Below are positions 27,472-35,463 of a DNA stretch of 64,000 bases, piece by piece (positions within the stretch are counted from its first letter, which is position 1; every line of letters begins with the position of its first letter). The notes beneath the pieces are model-generated. The model saw only the letters and a list, made by a program, of their open reading frames with translations, did no database searches and was not told the DNA's origin. This DNA is from Paracoccaceae bacterium (GTDB lineage: Bacteria; Pseudomonadota; Alphaproteobacteria; Rhodobacterales; Rhodobacteraceae). The position numbers and the translations under genes are program-made. The stretch is from positions 1 to 64,000 of the forward strand of contig JAPOXR010000010.1 in NCBI GenBank assembly GCA_026706985.1, read 5' to 3'.

Positions 27472-27676
27472 GAAATCATCATGGACCCGTGGCTGCGCTT
27501 TGCCAAGAGCGGCAGACTAAGTGGTTCAGCATTGCACCCGGATCCGGTCTCGGCGATTGAGCAGGGGAAACATGATCCGGTACAGTAAGGAGAACGCAGG
27601 TGAGTGGCCGCAACCGTTGTCTGGAAGTCAGGGCTTTTTTGCCACGCTTGATCAAAGCGGCGGTTCCACTCCGAAA
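27472..27676 (+). repeat. Direct repeat copy 1: decayed duplicate of the aldolase leader and 5' end
   Basis: This segment aligns without indels to 28211-28415 over 205 bases at about 80% identity by eye. It contains the aldolase leader and the first 29 codons, ending at GGCGGTTCCACTCCGAAA. The aldolase ATG is replaced by GAG here, and the frame stops shortly after the repeat. The two copies enclose the mntA gene. Confidence 0.9.
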
Positions 27677-27699
27677 TCACAAGACAACTGAAAAACAGC

Positions 27700-28011
27700 A
27701 TGCATGCTGAGATTGCAGATAAGAAGGACGAGATTGCCCGGGTCTGCCGGCGCTTTGATGTCGAGAAGCTTGAAGTTTTCGGATCCGCCGCACGCGGAAC
27801 GGATTTCGACCCAAATAGCAGTGACTTCGATTTTCTGGTCGTGTTCCGACGGGACAGCAATCAAAATCCATTCGTCCGGTTTTTTGATTTGCTGGATGCG
27901 CTGCGTCGGGCACTTGGCAGGGAGGTGGACCTGGTTCAGCTTAAATCTGTCAGCAATCCGTATCTGAGAGAATCAATTAACCGATCGCGGGAAATTGTCT
28001 ATGAGAACTGA
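27700..28011 (+). CDS. mntA: MNT-domain nucleotidyltransferase antitoxin (MntA-like), orphan
   Basis: A 103-residue minimal nucleotidyltransferase. The catalytic pattern is VFGSAARGTDF followed by SSDFDFLVVF (GSxxR, then SDxD). In HEPN-MNT modules this antitoxin AMPylates the HEPN toxin, whose gene normally follows with an overlap. Here only the first codons of that partner seem to remain (ATG at 28001). The gene lies between the two aldolase repeats. Confidence 0.85.
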   Translation: MHAEIADKKDEIARVCRRFDVEKLEVFGSAARGTDFDPNSSDFDFLVVFRRDSNQNPFVRFFDLLDALRRALGREVDLVQLKSVSNPYLRESINRSREIVYEN

Positions 28012-28045
28012 TCCGTGGGCCGCGTTGCTGATCCGGGGCCTTCCA
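28001..28045 (+). pseudogene. Possible N-terminal stub of a HEPN toxin gene
   Basis: An ATG at 28001 overlaps the mntA stop by 11 bases and reads MRTDPWAALLI. HEPN partners of MNT proteins often begin with MRTDP or MRxD in exactly this overlap. No HEPN sequence follows and RxxxxxH is absent, so the toxin gene is lost. The stub is short, so this is tentative. Confidence 0.35.
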
Positions 28046-28210
28046 ACCCATCGAAGATCCGTGCGAAGTCCTGGCACTGACCGGCGTCATCCCTACCTCA
28101 GCATGTTGTTTTTCAACAGGGAATCACGCGATCAAACAGAAGCCGGGAAGAAAATTTTCAAACGCAGTCGCCATGTCCTGAACCGCTTTCCGTCGATAAT
28201 CCCATCAACT

Positions 28211-28415
28211 GAAATCATCATGAACCCGTGGCTGCGTTTTGCCAAGAGTGGCGGATTGAGAGGTTCCGCATTGCACCGGGAGCCGATCTCGGCGATTGGG
28301 CAGAAGAAACATAATCCGGGAGTGTGAAATGAACGCAAATGAGCGACTGCAACGGTTCTCTGAAAGCCAGGGCTTTGTCGCCGCGCTTGACCAAAGCGGC
28401 GGTTCCACACCGAAA
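28211..28415 (+). repeat. Direct repeat copy 2: intact aldolase leader and 5' end
   Basis: Functional counterpart of 27472-27676, offset by 739 bases. It holds the leader and the first 29 codons of the class I aldolase with ATG intact. Confidence 0.9.
28220..28327 (+). CDS. Possible 35-codon leader ORF before the aldolase gene
   Basis: The frame MNPWLRFAKSGGLRGSALHR... ends in TGA one base before the aldolase ATG. The duplicate at 27481-27588 keeps an ORF of identical length (MDPWLRFAKSGRLSGSALHP...) ending in TAA. About two thirds of the differences change the amino acid, so selection is not clear. No Shine-Dalgarno is visible. Confidence 0.25.
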   Translation: MNPWLRFAKSGGLRGSALHREPISAIGQKKHNPGV

Positions 28416-29219
28416 GCACTCGAACTGTATGGCATCAGCGGCAATGAATATGCGGATGCCGGGGAGATGATGGATCTTATGCATGCGATGCGCACGCGCA
28501 TTGTGACTTCACCCGAATTCAATGGCGACAAGGTGCTCGGCGCCATCCTGTTTGAACGCACCATGGATTCAGAAATCGGTGGCATGCCGGCGGCTGACTA
28601 TCTGTGGAATGAGCGGCGGGTTCTGCCGTTTCTCAAGATCGATGATGGCCTCGAAGAAGAGGAGTGCGGCATCAATCTGATGCGGCCGATCACGAATCTG
28701 GAAGATAAGCTCCGGCATGCGTGCGAAAAAAACATATTCGGCACCAAGATGCGGTCGGTCATACATGAGGCGGAGGAAAGTGGGGTTGCGCGCATCGTCG
28801 ATCAACAGTTTGAACTGGCGCAGGCCATCCTGCAATTTGGACTTGTTCCGATCGTCGAGCCGGAAATCTCCATTCACTGCCGGGCGAAAGCCGCATGCGA
28901 AGATCTGTTACGGGATGCGCTGCTGAGGCATCTCGATGCTCTTCCTGAAGGAGCCGATGTGGCACTGAAACTGACACTTCCGGAGACTTCCGATCAGTAT
29001 CAGACAGTCATAGCGCATCCGAGAGTGCTTCGTGTCACTGCCCTCTCCGGCGGCTATGACCGCGTGGAAGCATGCCGTCGGCTGGCGCTCAACAATGGCA
29101 TGATCGCCAGTTTTTCGAGGGCGTTGGCGGAGGGGCTTGACCGCTCTATGAGTGACGCGGAATTCAACCGGGCACTTGGTGCGAGTATCGACGCAATCCA
29201 CAAAGCCTCGAGCAGCTGA
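28329..29219 (+). CDS. Class I fructose-bisphosphate aldolase
   Basis: A 296-residue Schiff-base aldolase of the short bacterial class I type. It begins NERLQRFSESQGFVAALDQSGGSTPKALE. VLGAILFERTMD, VLPFLKIDDGL, KMRSVIHEAE and VPIVEPEISIH mark the barrel strands and the lysines expected for catalysis. It interconverts fructose-1,6-bisphosphate with the two triose phosphates. The start at 28329 follows GGGAGTG and is preferred over 28296. Its 5' end is duplicated upstream around an orphan TA gene. Confidence 0.93.
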   Translation: MNANERLQRFSESQGFVAALDQSGGSTPKALELYGISGNEYADAGEMMDLMHAMRTRIVTSPEFNGDKVLGAILFERTMDSEIGGMPAADYLWNERRVLPFLKIDDGLEEEECGINLMRPITNLEDKLRHACEKNIFGTKMRSVIHEAEESGVARIVDQQFELAQAILQFGLVPIVEPEISIHCRAKAACEDLLRDALLRHLDALPEGADVALKLTLPETSDQYQTVIAHPRVLRVTALSGGYDRVEACRRLALNNGMIASFSRALAEGLDRSMSDAEFNRALGASIDAIHKASSS

Positions 29220-29288
29220 AATTTTATCGACGGAAATTCCACACCCCGGCGTTTAATCATCAGTTCAAGCTCGAAATCAGTTGAAGGA

Positions 29289-29798
29289 ATGAAAATGTCG
29301 AGACAGTCAAACAGTTATATTGCCGCCGCGGTTGCGGCAGGGATCGCCGCAGCCCTTTCGATTCAACCGGCTGCCGCCGATGATGATCGTGGAGGCCGCG
29401 GCAAAGGAGGGGGTGTGCATATGCTCTCATTCGCGGAGTTGGACAGTGATGGCGATGGGTTTCTTTCCAGCGAAGAGCTGGCCGGGTCGAAGGCCGTCTG
29501 GTTGCGCAAGCATGACGCGGATGGCGACGGTGCCCTGTCCCGGGACGAAGTCACGGCTGCCATCATGCAGAACCTTACCGAAATGGCGGCGCGGATGACG
29601 GACAGAATGTATGAACGTCTTGATGCCGACAGTGACGGAATGATCAGCGAAGCTGAACTCGGCGAAGGAAAGATGAGCGACCGCATGTTTGACCGCATGG
29701 ACGATGACGACGACGGTATGATTTCCGAAGCGGAGTTCGAGGACGCCAAAGAAAAAATGAAGAAGCGCGGCGATCGCCGCAAGCGCGACAGAAAGTGA
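29289..29798 (+). CDS. Exported EF-hand calcium-binding protein
   Basis: A 169-residue protein with a signal peptide (about residues 1-31, cleavage near AAADD). Four EF-hand loops are visible: DSDGDGFLSSEE, DADGDGALSRDE, DADSDGMISEAE and DDDDDGMISEAE. The C-terminus is strongly basic (KKRGDRRKRDRK). It probably binds calcium in the periplasm. It precedes an ECF sigma cluster and could be functionally linked, though a hairpin at 29809 separates them. The start at 29289 follows GAAGGA. Confidence 0.88.
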   Translation: MKMSRQSNSYIAAAVAAGIAAALSIQPAAADDDRGGRGKGGGVHMLSFAELDSDGDGFLSSEELAGSKAVWLRKHDADGDGALSRDEVTAAIMQNLTEMAARMTDRMYERLDADSDGMISEAELGEGKMSDRMFDRMDDDDDGMISEAEFEDAKEKMKKRGDRRKRDRK

Positions 29799-29808
29799 CG
29801 CAGGCAAG

Positions 29809-29833
29809 GCCGGTGCCGTTTCAGCACCGGCCA
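29809..29833 (+). terminator. Strong 9-bp hairpin after the EF-hand gene
   Basis: GGCCGGTGC at 29809-29817 pairs perfectly with GCACCGGCC at 29825-29833 around a 7-base loop. It lies just after the stop. No clear T run follows, so it may be a weak terminator or an mRNA-stabilising hairpin. Confidence 0.5.
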
Positions 29834-29864
29834 TTCGCGGTTGTAGGCGGCGCACAGACCAGCG

Positions 29865-30440
29865 ATGGAAAGCGGTCAGAATGGTCGGCAGGAAAATGAT
29901 GCAGCCCTCCTTTCCCTCTATGCCGAGGGGGATCGGGAAGCGGCCCGTCGGTTGACCGCCCGATATGCACCGGGAATTCTTCGATTGGCGTCCAGTATGC
30001 TCGGAAACTCAGCGGAGGCCGAGGAGGTGACCCAGGAAACCATGTTGCGGCTCTGGAAAGCGGCCCCGGATTGGCGGCAGGACAAGGCGAATTTGTCGAC
30101 ATGGCTTTGGAAAGTGGCATCCAATCTCTGCATTGATGTGCTGCGGCGACGGCGAAGCGTTTCCATCGAGGAAATATCCGAGCCCAGGGACGAAACACCG
30201 GGTGCAGTGAACAGGTTGATGCGGAATGAAAGGGCGGAAGCGCTCCACAGAGAATTGGCACAGCTGCCGGAAAGGCAGAGGCTGGCCGTTATTCTGCGGC
30301 ATTTCGAGGGTGCTTCGAATCCACAGATTGCAGAGATTCTCGGGACCAGCACCGAGGCGGTTGAAAGCCTTTTGGCGCGTGGGATCAGGGAATTGAAAAG
30401 GAAATTGATCGGGCGGAAAGCCGCATTGGGATGGCAGTGA
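29865..30440 (+). CDS. ECF-type RNA polymerase sigma factor
   Basis: A 191-residue group 4 sigma factor. Region 2 is at residues about 25-95 (LTARYAPGILRLASSMLGN, AEEVTQETMLRLWKAA, NLSTWLWKVASNLCIDVLRRRR). Region 4 is at about 125-180 (LPERQRLAVILRHFEGASNP, IAEILGTSTEAVESLLARGI). The next gene overlaps by one base, and a periplasmic metal-sensor-like gene follows, resembling CnrYXH-type envelope or metal-stress clusters. Regulon unknown. Confidence 0.92.
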   Translation: MESGQNGRQENDAALLSLYAEGDREAARRLTARYAPGILRLASSMLGNSAEAEEVTQETMLRLWKAAPDWRQDKANLSTWLWKVASNLCIDVLRRRRSVSIEEISEPRDETPGAVNRLMRNERAEALHRELAQLPERQRLAVILRHFEGASNPQIAEILGTSTEAVESLLARGIRELKRKLIGRKAALGWQ

Positions 30441-30793
30441 TGGAACCGAAGACGACACAATTCCCGGAACCTGGAGAGTTGACGGAATATTTTCAGTCGG
30501 CACGGCAAGCAACGCTTCCATCCGGTTTGGAAAGGCGAATTCTGCTCGATGCCGATCGATATCAGCCGCGCCGGAGTTCCACCATGGCCGGCTGGCTGGC
30601 TGGATTGGCACAGAATTTGCTGCGGAATGGCAGAGCTGCCGCTGTGCTTGCCGTGTCCGCGATTGCCGGCCTGACCGTCGGCCTGAGTTCGGTTTCCGCG
30701 GTCGAGTTGTTTTCGGCGGGCTTCGGCTCCACATCCGAAATCGCCGAACCTGACATTTTCGCCGGGCTCGATGAAATGCTGCTGGGGAAATAG
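30440..30793 (+). CDS. Small single-pass membrane protein, candidate anti-sigma factor
   Basis: A 117-residue protein whose ATG overlaps the sigma-factor stop (TGATG). An N-terminal cytoplasmic part of about 65 residues precedes one transmembrane helix (AAVLAVSAIAGLTVGLSSVS), followed by a short periplasmic tail. Size, topology and coupling to an ECF sigma gene suggest an anti-sigma factor, but no known anti-sigma domain is recognised. An alternative start at 30431 would add three residues. Confidence 0.72.
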   Translation: MEPKTTQFPEPGELTEYFQSARQATLPSGLERRILLDADRYQPRRSSTMAGWLAGLAQNLLRNGRAAAVLAVSAIAGLTVGLSSVSAVELFSAGFGSTSEIAEPDIFAGLDEMLLGK

Positions 30794-30796
30794 GAA

Positions 30797-31279
30797 ATGA
30801 GTGAACATGGCACAGGCAGGCGCTGGACTGCGCTTCTGGTGGTTTCGCTGGCGCTGAATATCCTCGTGATCAGTGCCGGCATCGGCTTGCTCATTGCCTG
30901 GCCAAAACATGATTACCGGCATGTTGAGCGGTTTTTCGGGCCTTCGGGCCTCGGCTCTGTTGCCCGTGCGCTGGATGATCACCATAAGGATTCACTGCGC
31001 CGCGAACTCGGCTCGGGTGGGGACAGATACCGGCTATTGCGCCGGCAGGGAAAGGAGGATCTGCGCCAATTGATTGCTGTCATCCTTGCCGATCCGTTTA
31101 ATCCAGCGGACCTTGAGGCGCAGTTTGCGCGTCAACGGGAAGCGGCGGGTGCCCGGCTGAAAGGCGGACATGATCTCATCGCAGCGAGAATTACAGCGAT
31201 GACCCGGGAAGAGCGGATCGCATTTACCGAAAGGCTAGAGGATCAGTTCCTACGCAGCTCCGGACATGGCAGGAAATGA
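30797..31279 (+). CDS. Periplasmic heavy-metal-sensor-like protein (CnrX/CpxP-type fold)
   Basis: A 160-residue protein with an N-terminal membrane anchor (about residues 12-34) and an all-helical periplasmic domain. That domain has the pattern LRRELGSGGDRYRLLRRQGKEDL...ADPFNPADLEAQFARQREAAGARL typical of the periplasmic heavy-metal sensor family. It likely senses metal or envelope stress and signals to the membrane protein and sigma factor before it. It converges on the ybdK-like gene 10 bases away. Confidence 0.8.
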   Translation: MSEHGTGRRWTALLVVSLALNILVISAGIGLLIAWPKHDYRHVERFFGPSGLGSVARALDDHHKDSLRRELGSGGDRYRLLRRQGKEDLRQLIAVILADPFNPADLEAQFARQREAAGARLKGGHDLIAARITAMTREERIAFTERLEDQFLRSSGHGRK

Positions 31280-31289
31280 GTGACCTGGT

Positions 31290-32423
31290 TCAGATGCCCT
31301 GCAAAAACTCCGCAGCCAGATGGCGGGTCACGAGGCGCAGCGATTCCTGTTCGGTGAGGCCGTTCCGGCGCGCTTCCGCATAGATGGCGCGCTGGCGGTC
31401 GGACGAGTTGCCCCGTTCCACCAGGGCAATGATATCGCGCAGTTCCGGCTCACAACCGAGAGCATCGGCGTCTTCCGCCATCAATTCGACGATTTCTCCG
31501 GCGAGTTCGGCAAACGGTGTCATCGCCCCCTTGCCGTGATCGACCAGCGGTTGCCGCATGCCGTAGCGCTGCGCCCGCCAGCGATTCTCATTTATGAGAA
31601 TGGGTGGGTAGGAGCGCCAACGCTGATTGAGCGACCGGAGGCGGTAGAGATACGCGATAAGGGACTGAAACACGGCCGCGATTGTCACCGCATCTTTCTG
31701 CACACTGCAGACATCGGTGATCCGCTGCTCGATCGTCGGAAATTTCGCCGATGGCCGGATGTCCCACCAGATTTTTGATCCATCTTCGAGGCAGCCTGAA
31801 TCAACGAGATGCTGAATCAGCCGCGCATACTCGGCATATGAAGAAAGCGTGTCCGGCAGACCGGTGCGTGGCAGCGAGTCAAAAACCGCGATCCTATAGG
31901 AGGCGAGCGATGTGTCCTCGCCCTCCCAGAATGGTGAGGAACAGGAAAGTGCCAACAGGTGAGGAAGAAAATACGAGGCCTGATTCATCAGATCGATGCG
32001 AAGATCATCATCCTCGATACCGATATGAAAATGCATTCCGCAGATCAGCAGCCGGCGTGCATTTTGTCCCAGATCCAGACGAAGCGTGTCATAACGTTCC
32101 TTTCTGGTGTGGGTCTGTTCGCGCCATTTTGCCAGCGGATGGGTTGAGGCGGCAATGATCGCATAGCCGAAGCGGGATGCGGTTTCGGCGACAAGATTTC
32201 TGAGTTCCGCCAATTCATTGCCCGCGGAAGCCACGCTTTTCTGCGGCGAGGTGCCGATTTCAATCTGACATTGGAGATACTCGTTCTGCGCCTTTTGTCC
32301 GGTGCAGGACTGGCACTCGGCGATGAAACGGTTATCCGGAATAGCGACAAGATTGCCTGACTCGGGATCAATGATCAGATATTCTTCCTCGATACCGATG
32401 GTGAATTCGGGTCTCGCGGCCAT
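31290..32423 (-). CDS. ybdK: Carboxylate-amine ligase, YbdK/GCS2 family
   Basis: A 377-residue member of glutamate-cysteine ligase family 2. It begins FTIGIEEEYLIIDPESGNLV, the ATP-grasp-like glutamate region. QCQIEIGTSP, HFHIGIEDDDLRIDL and WWDIRPSAKFPTIEQRITD follow. Members couple a carboxylate to an amine using ATP; E. coli YbdK has weak glutamate-cysteine ligase activity. The physiological substrate is unknown. The start at 32423 has AGGAACAGGA upstream and is preferred over 32519. Confidence 0.88.
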   Translation of the reverse strand: MAARPEFTIGIEEEYLIIDPESGNLVAIPDNRFIAECQSCTGQKAQNEYLQCQIEIGTSPQKSVASAGNELAELRNLVAETASRFGYAIIAASTHPLAKWREQTHTRKERYDTLRLDLGQNARRLLICGMHFHIGIEDDDLRIDLMNQASYFLPHLLALSCSSPFWEGEDTSLASYRIAVFDSLPRTGLPDTLSSYAEYARLIQHLVDSGCLEDGSKIWWDIRPSAKFPTIEQRITDVCSVQKDAVTIAAVFQSLIAYLYRLRSLNQRWRSYPPILINENRWRAQRYGMRQPLVDHGKGAMTPFAELAGEIVELMAEDADALGCEPELRDIIALVERGNSSDRQRAIYAEARRNGLTEQESLRLVTRHLAAEFLQGI

Positions 32424-32555
32424 TTCCTGTTCCTGCGAATGAAGGTCGATTATATACGAGGCGAATTCGTTCTGCCCGGATAATCCGCTGCAATCACCAT
32501 GTGGGATTTGAAGAACCAACAGCAGCCGGATGCCGAGACGCCGTTCGTGAACAGG

Positions 32556-32630
32556 TGGCAGTCCCTAGGGGAATCGAACCCCTCTTTCCAGGTTGAAAAC
32601 CTGGCGTCCTAACCGATAGACGAAGGGACC
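32556..32630 (-). tRNA. tRNA-Glu (anticodon UUC)
   Basis: A full cloverleaf can be drawn. The acceptor GGTCCCT pairs with AGGGACT (the first pair is G-U), the anticodon stem CCAGG/CCTGG encloses loop TTTTCAA with anticodon TTC at 32597-32595, and the T arm is AGGGG-TTCGATT-CCCCT. CCA is encoded. It lies between recJ and the ybdK-like gene. Confidence 0.95.
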
Positions 32631-32669
32631 GCTTGCGTCAGTCGCTGAATAGCGAAACTGCCCGACCTG

Positions 32670-34448
32670 TCAAGGAGAATCAATCTGCGTTCGGGCTGGT
32701 GCGGCATCCTGAAGATGGAGCTTGACCTTGACCTTGCCGCGGAATTCGTCGGCTTGAAGCTGCCCGGCGAAATGCGCCCTGGCGGAACCAAGATTCTCAA
32801 TGAAATCGCCGAGCGGGGTCTTGAATGCCTGGAATGCGATCGCATCCATCTTTTCGCCGGCCTCATCCTCCAATTGGAACATGAGATGGCTGCCATCGCC
32901 GCCGACCCGCCGGTGAAATACAACCCTGTGACCGGGTAAGACAAAGCGCGGTTGCGGCGAGGCGGCACCGAACGGCCCGGCGTGCTCAAGCATTTCGACC
33001 AATTCAGGCGTTATGGCCCGCGGATAAATCGATGCGTCGACGCGCAAAACCGGTGGCCCGGCCTTATCGGCGCCGCTCGCCTGCATCAATTCGGTCAAAC
33101 GGGCTATCGCCGCGTTGAACCGGCAGTTCCTGATCTCCAGCCCGCCTGCCATTTTGTGGCCGCCCCCCGAGAGCAGCAGTCCCTCTTCCTTGCAGCTCTG
33201 AATCGCGGCACCGATATCGACCCCTTCTATGGATCTGGCCGACCCTTTGCAGCTGTCCTCTCCGATGGCGAAAATCATCACCGGCCGGTTGGTGGTTTCA
33301 CAAAGCCGCGATGCCACGATGCCGGCAACACCGGCGCTCCAACCCTTGCTCGCGGCCCAGATCAGCGCACCTTCCGATCCTCTGGCTTCGACCTGTTCGC
33401 GGGCTTCCTCCCAGGTCTGATCAACCAGTTGCCTTCTGCTTGAATTCAAAGAGTCGAGTTCCAGCGCCAGTTTTTCAGCCTCCGCGTGATCGTCGGTTGC
33501 AAGCAGGCGGGCGCCGAGTTCCGAATGCCCCAGACGTCCGCCGGCATTGATCCGCGGACCGAGAACAAAACCGAGATGGTGAGAGTGTGGCTTTGATCTG
33601 ATGCGTCCGACATCGGCGAGGGCCCTGAGGCCCGGCCGTCGGCGCTGTTCAATGACGGCAAGTCCTCTGCGGACAAGGGCACGATTCAACGAAACCAGAG
33701 GCGAAACATCGGCAACCGTCGCCAGCGCCACCAGGTCCAGATATTCCTGCAGATCCGGTAACTGTTCTTGTCCGGCTGCCCGCAATGACCGGTTTGCGGC
33801 GACCAGAAACATGAACACCACACCGGCGGCACAAAGATATTTAACCTCGGATTCGTCATCCCGCCGGTTCGGATTGACCACTGCATAAGCCGGCGGCAGC
33901 GTCGCCTCTCCGGCATGATGATCGATGACAATCACATCCGTGCCCGCAACCGACTCGATTGCGACATGCGCCGATGTGCCGCAATCCACACAAATGATAA
34001 GATCATGTGTCTCCGCCAATGCCGCCATGGCATCCGGATTTGGTCCAAACCCTTCCTTGATGCGGTGCGGCACATAAAGCGTGGTTTCGCGGCCGAACCA
34101 ACGCAGCCAGCAAATCAACTGTGCCGCCGAACTGCCGCCGTCGACATCATAATCCGCGAAAACCGCGATGCGTTCCTTCCTGTCCAGAGCCTGAATGAAG
34201 CGGGCGACAGCCCTGTCCATGTCGAGGACCGCTGACGGGTCCGGCATCAGATTCTTCATTGTCGGTTCGAGAAAATCCGACACCCGCTCCGGCGCAACAC
34301 CCTGGCGCACCAAAATCCGGCACAGCGCGTCGGGCAGGTCCGTCCGCTGTGCCATGGCGAGCGCCAACCGGTCCTGCGCCGCATCCGCGCCGACCCATCT
34401 GTGTCCCCTGACGGATTTCTCAATCCCGAGAAATGCGGGCCGCGTCAT
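32670..34448 (-). CDS. recJ: Single-stranded-DNA-specific exonuclease RecJ
   Basis: A 592-residue DHH-family 5'-3' exonuclease used in recombination and mismatch repair. DYDVDG (residues 99-104), IICVDCGTSAH, VIVIDHHAG (DHH at 176-178) and GPRINAGGRLGHSELGARLL form the catalytic core. DHHA1 follows with ASKGWSAGVAGIVASRL and LLSGGGHKMAGG. An OB-type domain makes the C-terminus. It lies 25 bases after glpX in a hom-glpX-recJ series. Confidence 0.96.
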   Translation of the reverse strand: MTRPAFLGIEKSVRGHRWVGADAAQDRLALAMAQRTDLPDALCRILVRQGVAPERVSDFLEPTMKNLMPDPSAVLDMDRAVARFIQALDRKERIAVFADYDVDGGSSAAQLICWLRWFGRETTLYVPHRIKEGFGPNPDAMAALAETHDLIICVDCGTSAHVAIESVAGTDVIVIDHHAGEATLPPAYAVVNPNRRDDESEVKYLCAAGVVFMFLVAANRSLRAAGQEQLPDLQEYLDLVALATVADVSPLVSLNRALVRRGLAVIEQRRRPGLRALADVGRIRSKPHSHHLGFVLGPRINAGGRLGHSELGARLLATDDHAEAEKLALELDSLNSSRRQLVDQTWEEAREQVEARGSEGALIWAASKGWSAGVAGIVASRLCETTNRPVMIFAIGEDSCKGSARSIEGVDIGAAIQSCKEEGLLLSGGGHKMAGGLEIRNCRFNAAIARLTELMQASGADKAGPPVLRVDASIYPRAITPELVEMLEHAGPFGAASPQPRFVLPGHRVVFHRRVGGDGSHLMFQLEDEAGEKMDAIAFQAFKTPLGDFIENLGSARAHFAGQLQADEFRGKVKVKLHLQDAAPARTQIDSP

Positions 34449-34473
34449 GACCGGGATCGCCTGAAATATGCCG

Positions 34474-35463
34474 TCATTCGATGGGATGGCGATAGATCAT
34501 CCGCCGTTGTGAGCCGGTTCGGGACCGCAGCAGGATCGTTTCCGCCTGCAGAAAACCGGGCTCTCGGCTGATCCCGGTGAGCAGCGATCCGTTGGTCACA
34601 CCGGTGGCGGCGAAAATCACATTGTCGCGCACCATATCACCGAGCCGGTAGACACGATCGAAGTCGCTGATTCCAGCCGCTGTCGCCCGCGCCCTTTCGG
34701 CGTCATTGCGGAATTTCAAGCGGGCGCAGATCTGCCCGCCCATGCAGCGCAGCGCGGCGGCTGCGAGCACCCCCTCCGGAGCCCCGCCGACACCCATGTA
34801 AATATCGATTCCGGTCCGCTCAGGCTCAGCGCAGTGCATGATCGCGGCAACATCGCCGTCCGTGATCAGGCGGATTGCGGCGCCGGTTGTGCGGATCTCC
34901 CGGATCAACTCCACATGACGGTCGCGGTCAAGGGCGCAGACGGTGATTTCCGACGGGTCACATCTCTTTGCTTCCGCGATCCGATGGATCCGTTCCGCCG
35001 GAGCCATATCCAAACTCACCAACCCATCCGGGTAGCCCGGTCCGATGGCCAGCTTTTCCATATAGACATCCGGTGCCCGCAGCATGGTGCCACGCGGACC
35101 CATGGCAATCACCGTAAGTGCGTTCGGCATGTCCTTCGCCGTCAGGGTCGTCCCTTCAAGCGGGTCGAGCGCGATGTCGACCGATGGCCCGTCGCCGGTG
35201 CCGACAGCCTCGCCGATAAAGAGCATCGGGGCTTCGTCGCGCTCGCCTTCGCCGATCACAACAATCCCATCAATATCGAGGAGATTGAGTTGAGTTCGCA
35301 TGGCATCGACGGCGGCCTGGTCCGCCGCCTTCTCGTCGCCGCGGCCGATATGAAAGGCCGATGCGAGTGCCGCGGCTTCGGAAACCCGTGCCAATCCGAG
35401 AGAAATCATACGGTCGCGGAATTGGAGGTCGGGGGTCAGGCTGTCGGCGGACATGCCACTCAT
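34474..35463 (-). CDS. glpX: Class II fructose-1,6-bisphosphatase
   Basis: A 329-residue GlpX-type phosphatase of gluconeogenesis. Metal and substrate motifs include IVVIGEGERDEAPML and VDIALDPLEGTTLTAKDMPNA, and also VCALDRDRHVELI and YMGVGGAPEGVLAAAALRCMGG. The ATG at 35463 overlaps the hom stop (ATGA). It opposes the glycolytic direction served by the class I aldolase at 28 kb. Confidence 0.96.
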   Translation of the reverse strand: MSGMSADSLTPDLQFRDRMISLGLARVSEAAALASAFHIGRGDEKAADQAAVDAMRTQLNLLDIDGIVVIGEGERDEAPMLFIGEAVGTGDGPSVDIALDPLEGTTLTAKDMPNALTVIAMGPRGTMLRAPDVYMEKLAIGPGYPDGLVSLDMAPAERIHRIAEAKRCDPSEITVCALDRDRHVELIREIRTTGAAIRLITDGDVAAIMHCAEPERTGIDIYMGVGGAPEGVLAAAALRCMGGQICARLKFRNDAERARATAAGISDFDRVYRLGDMVRDNVIFAATGVTNGSLLTGISREPGFLQAETILLRSRTGSQRRMIYRHPIE

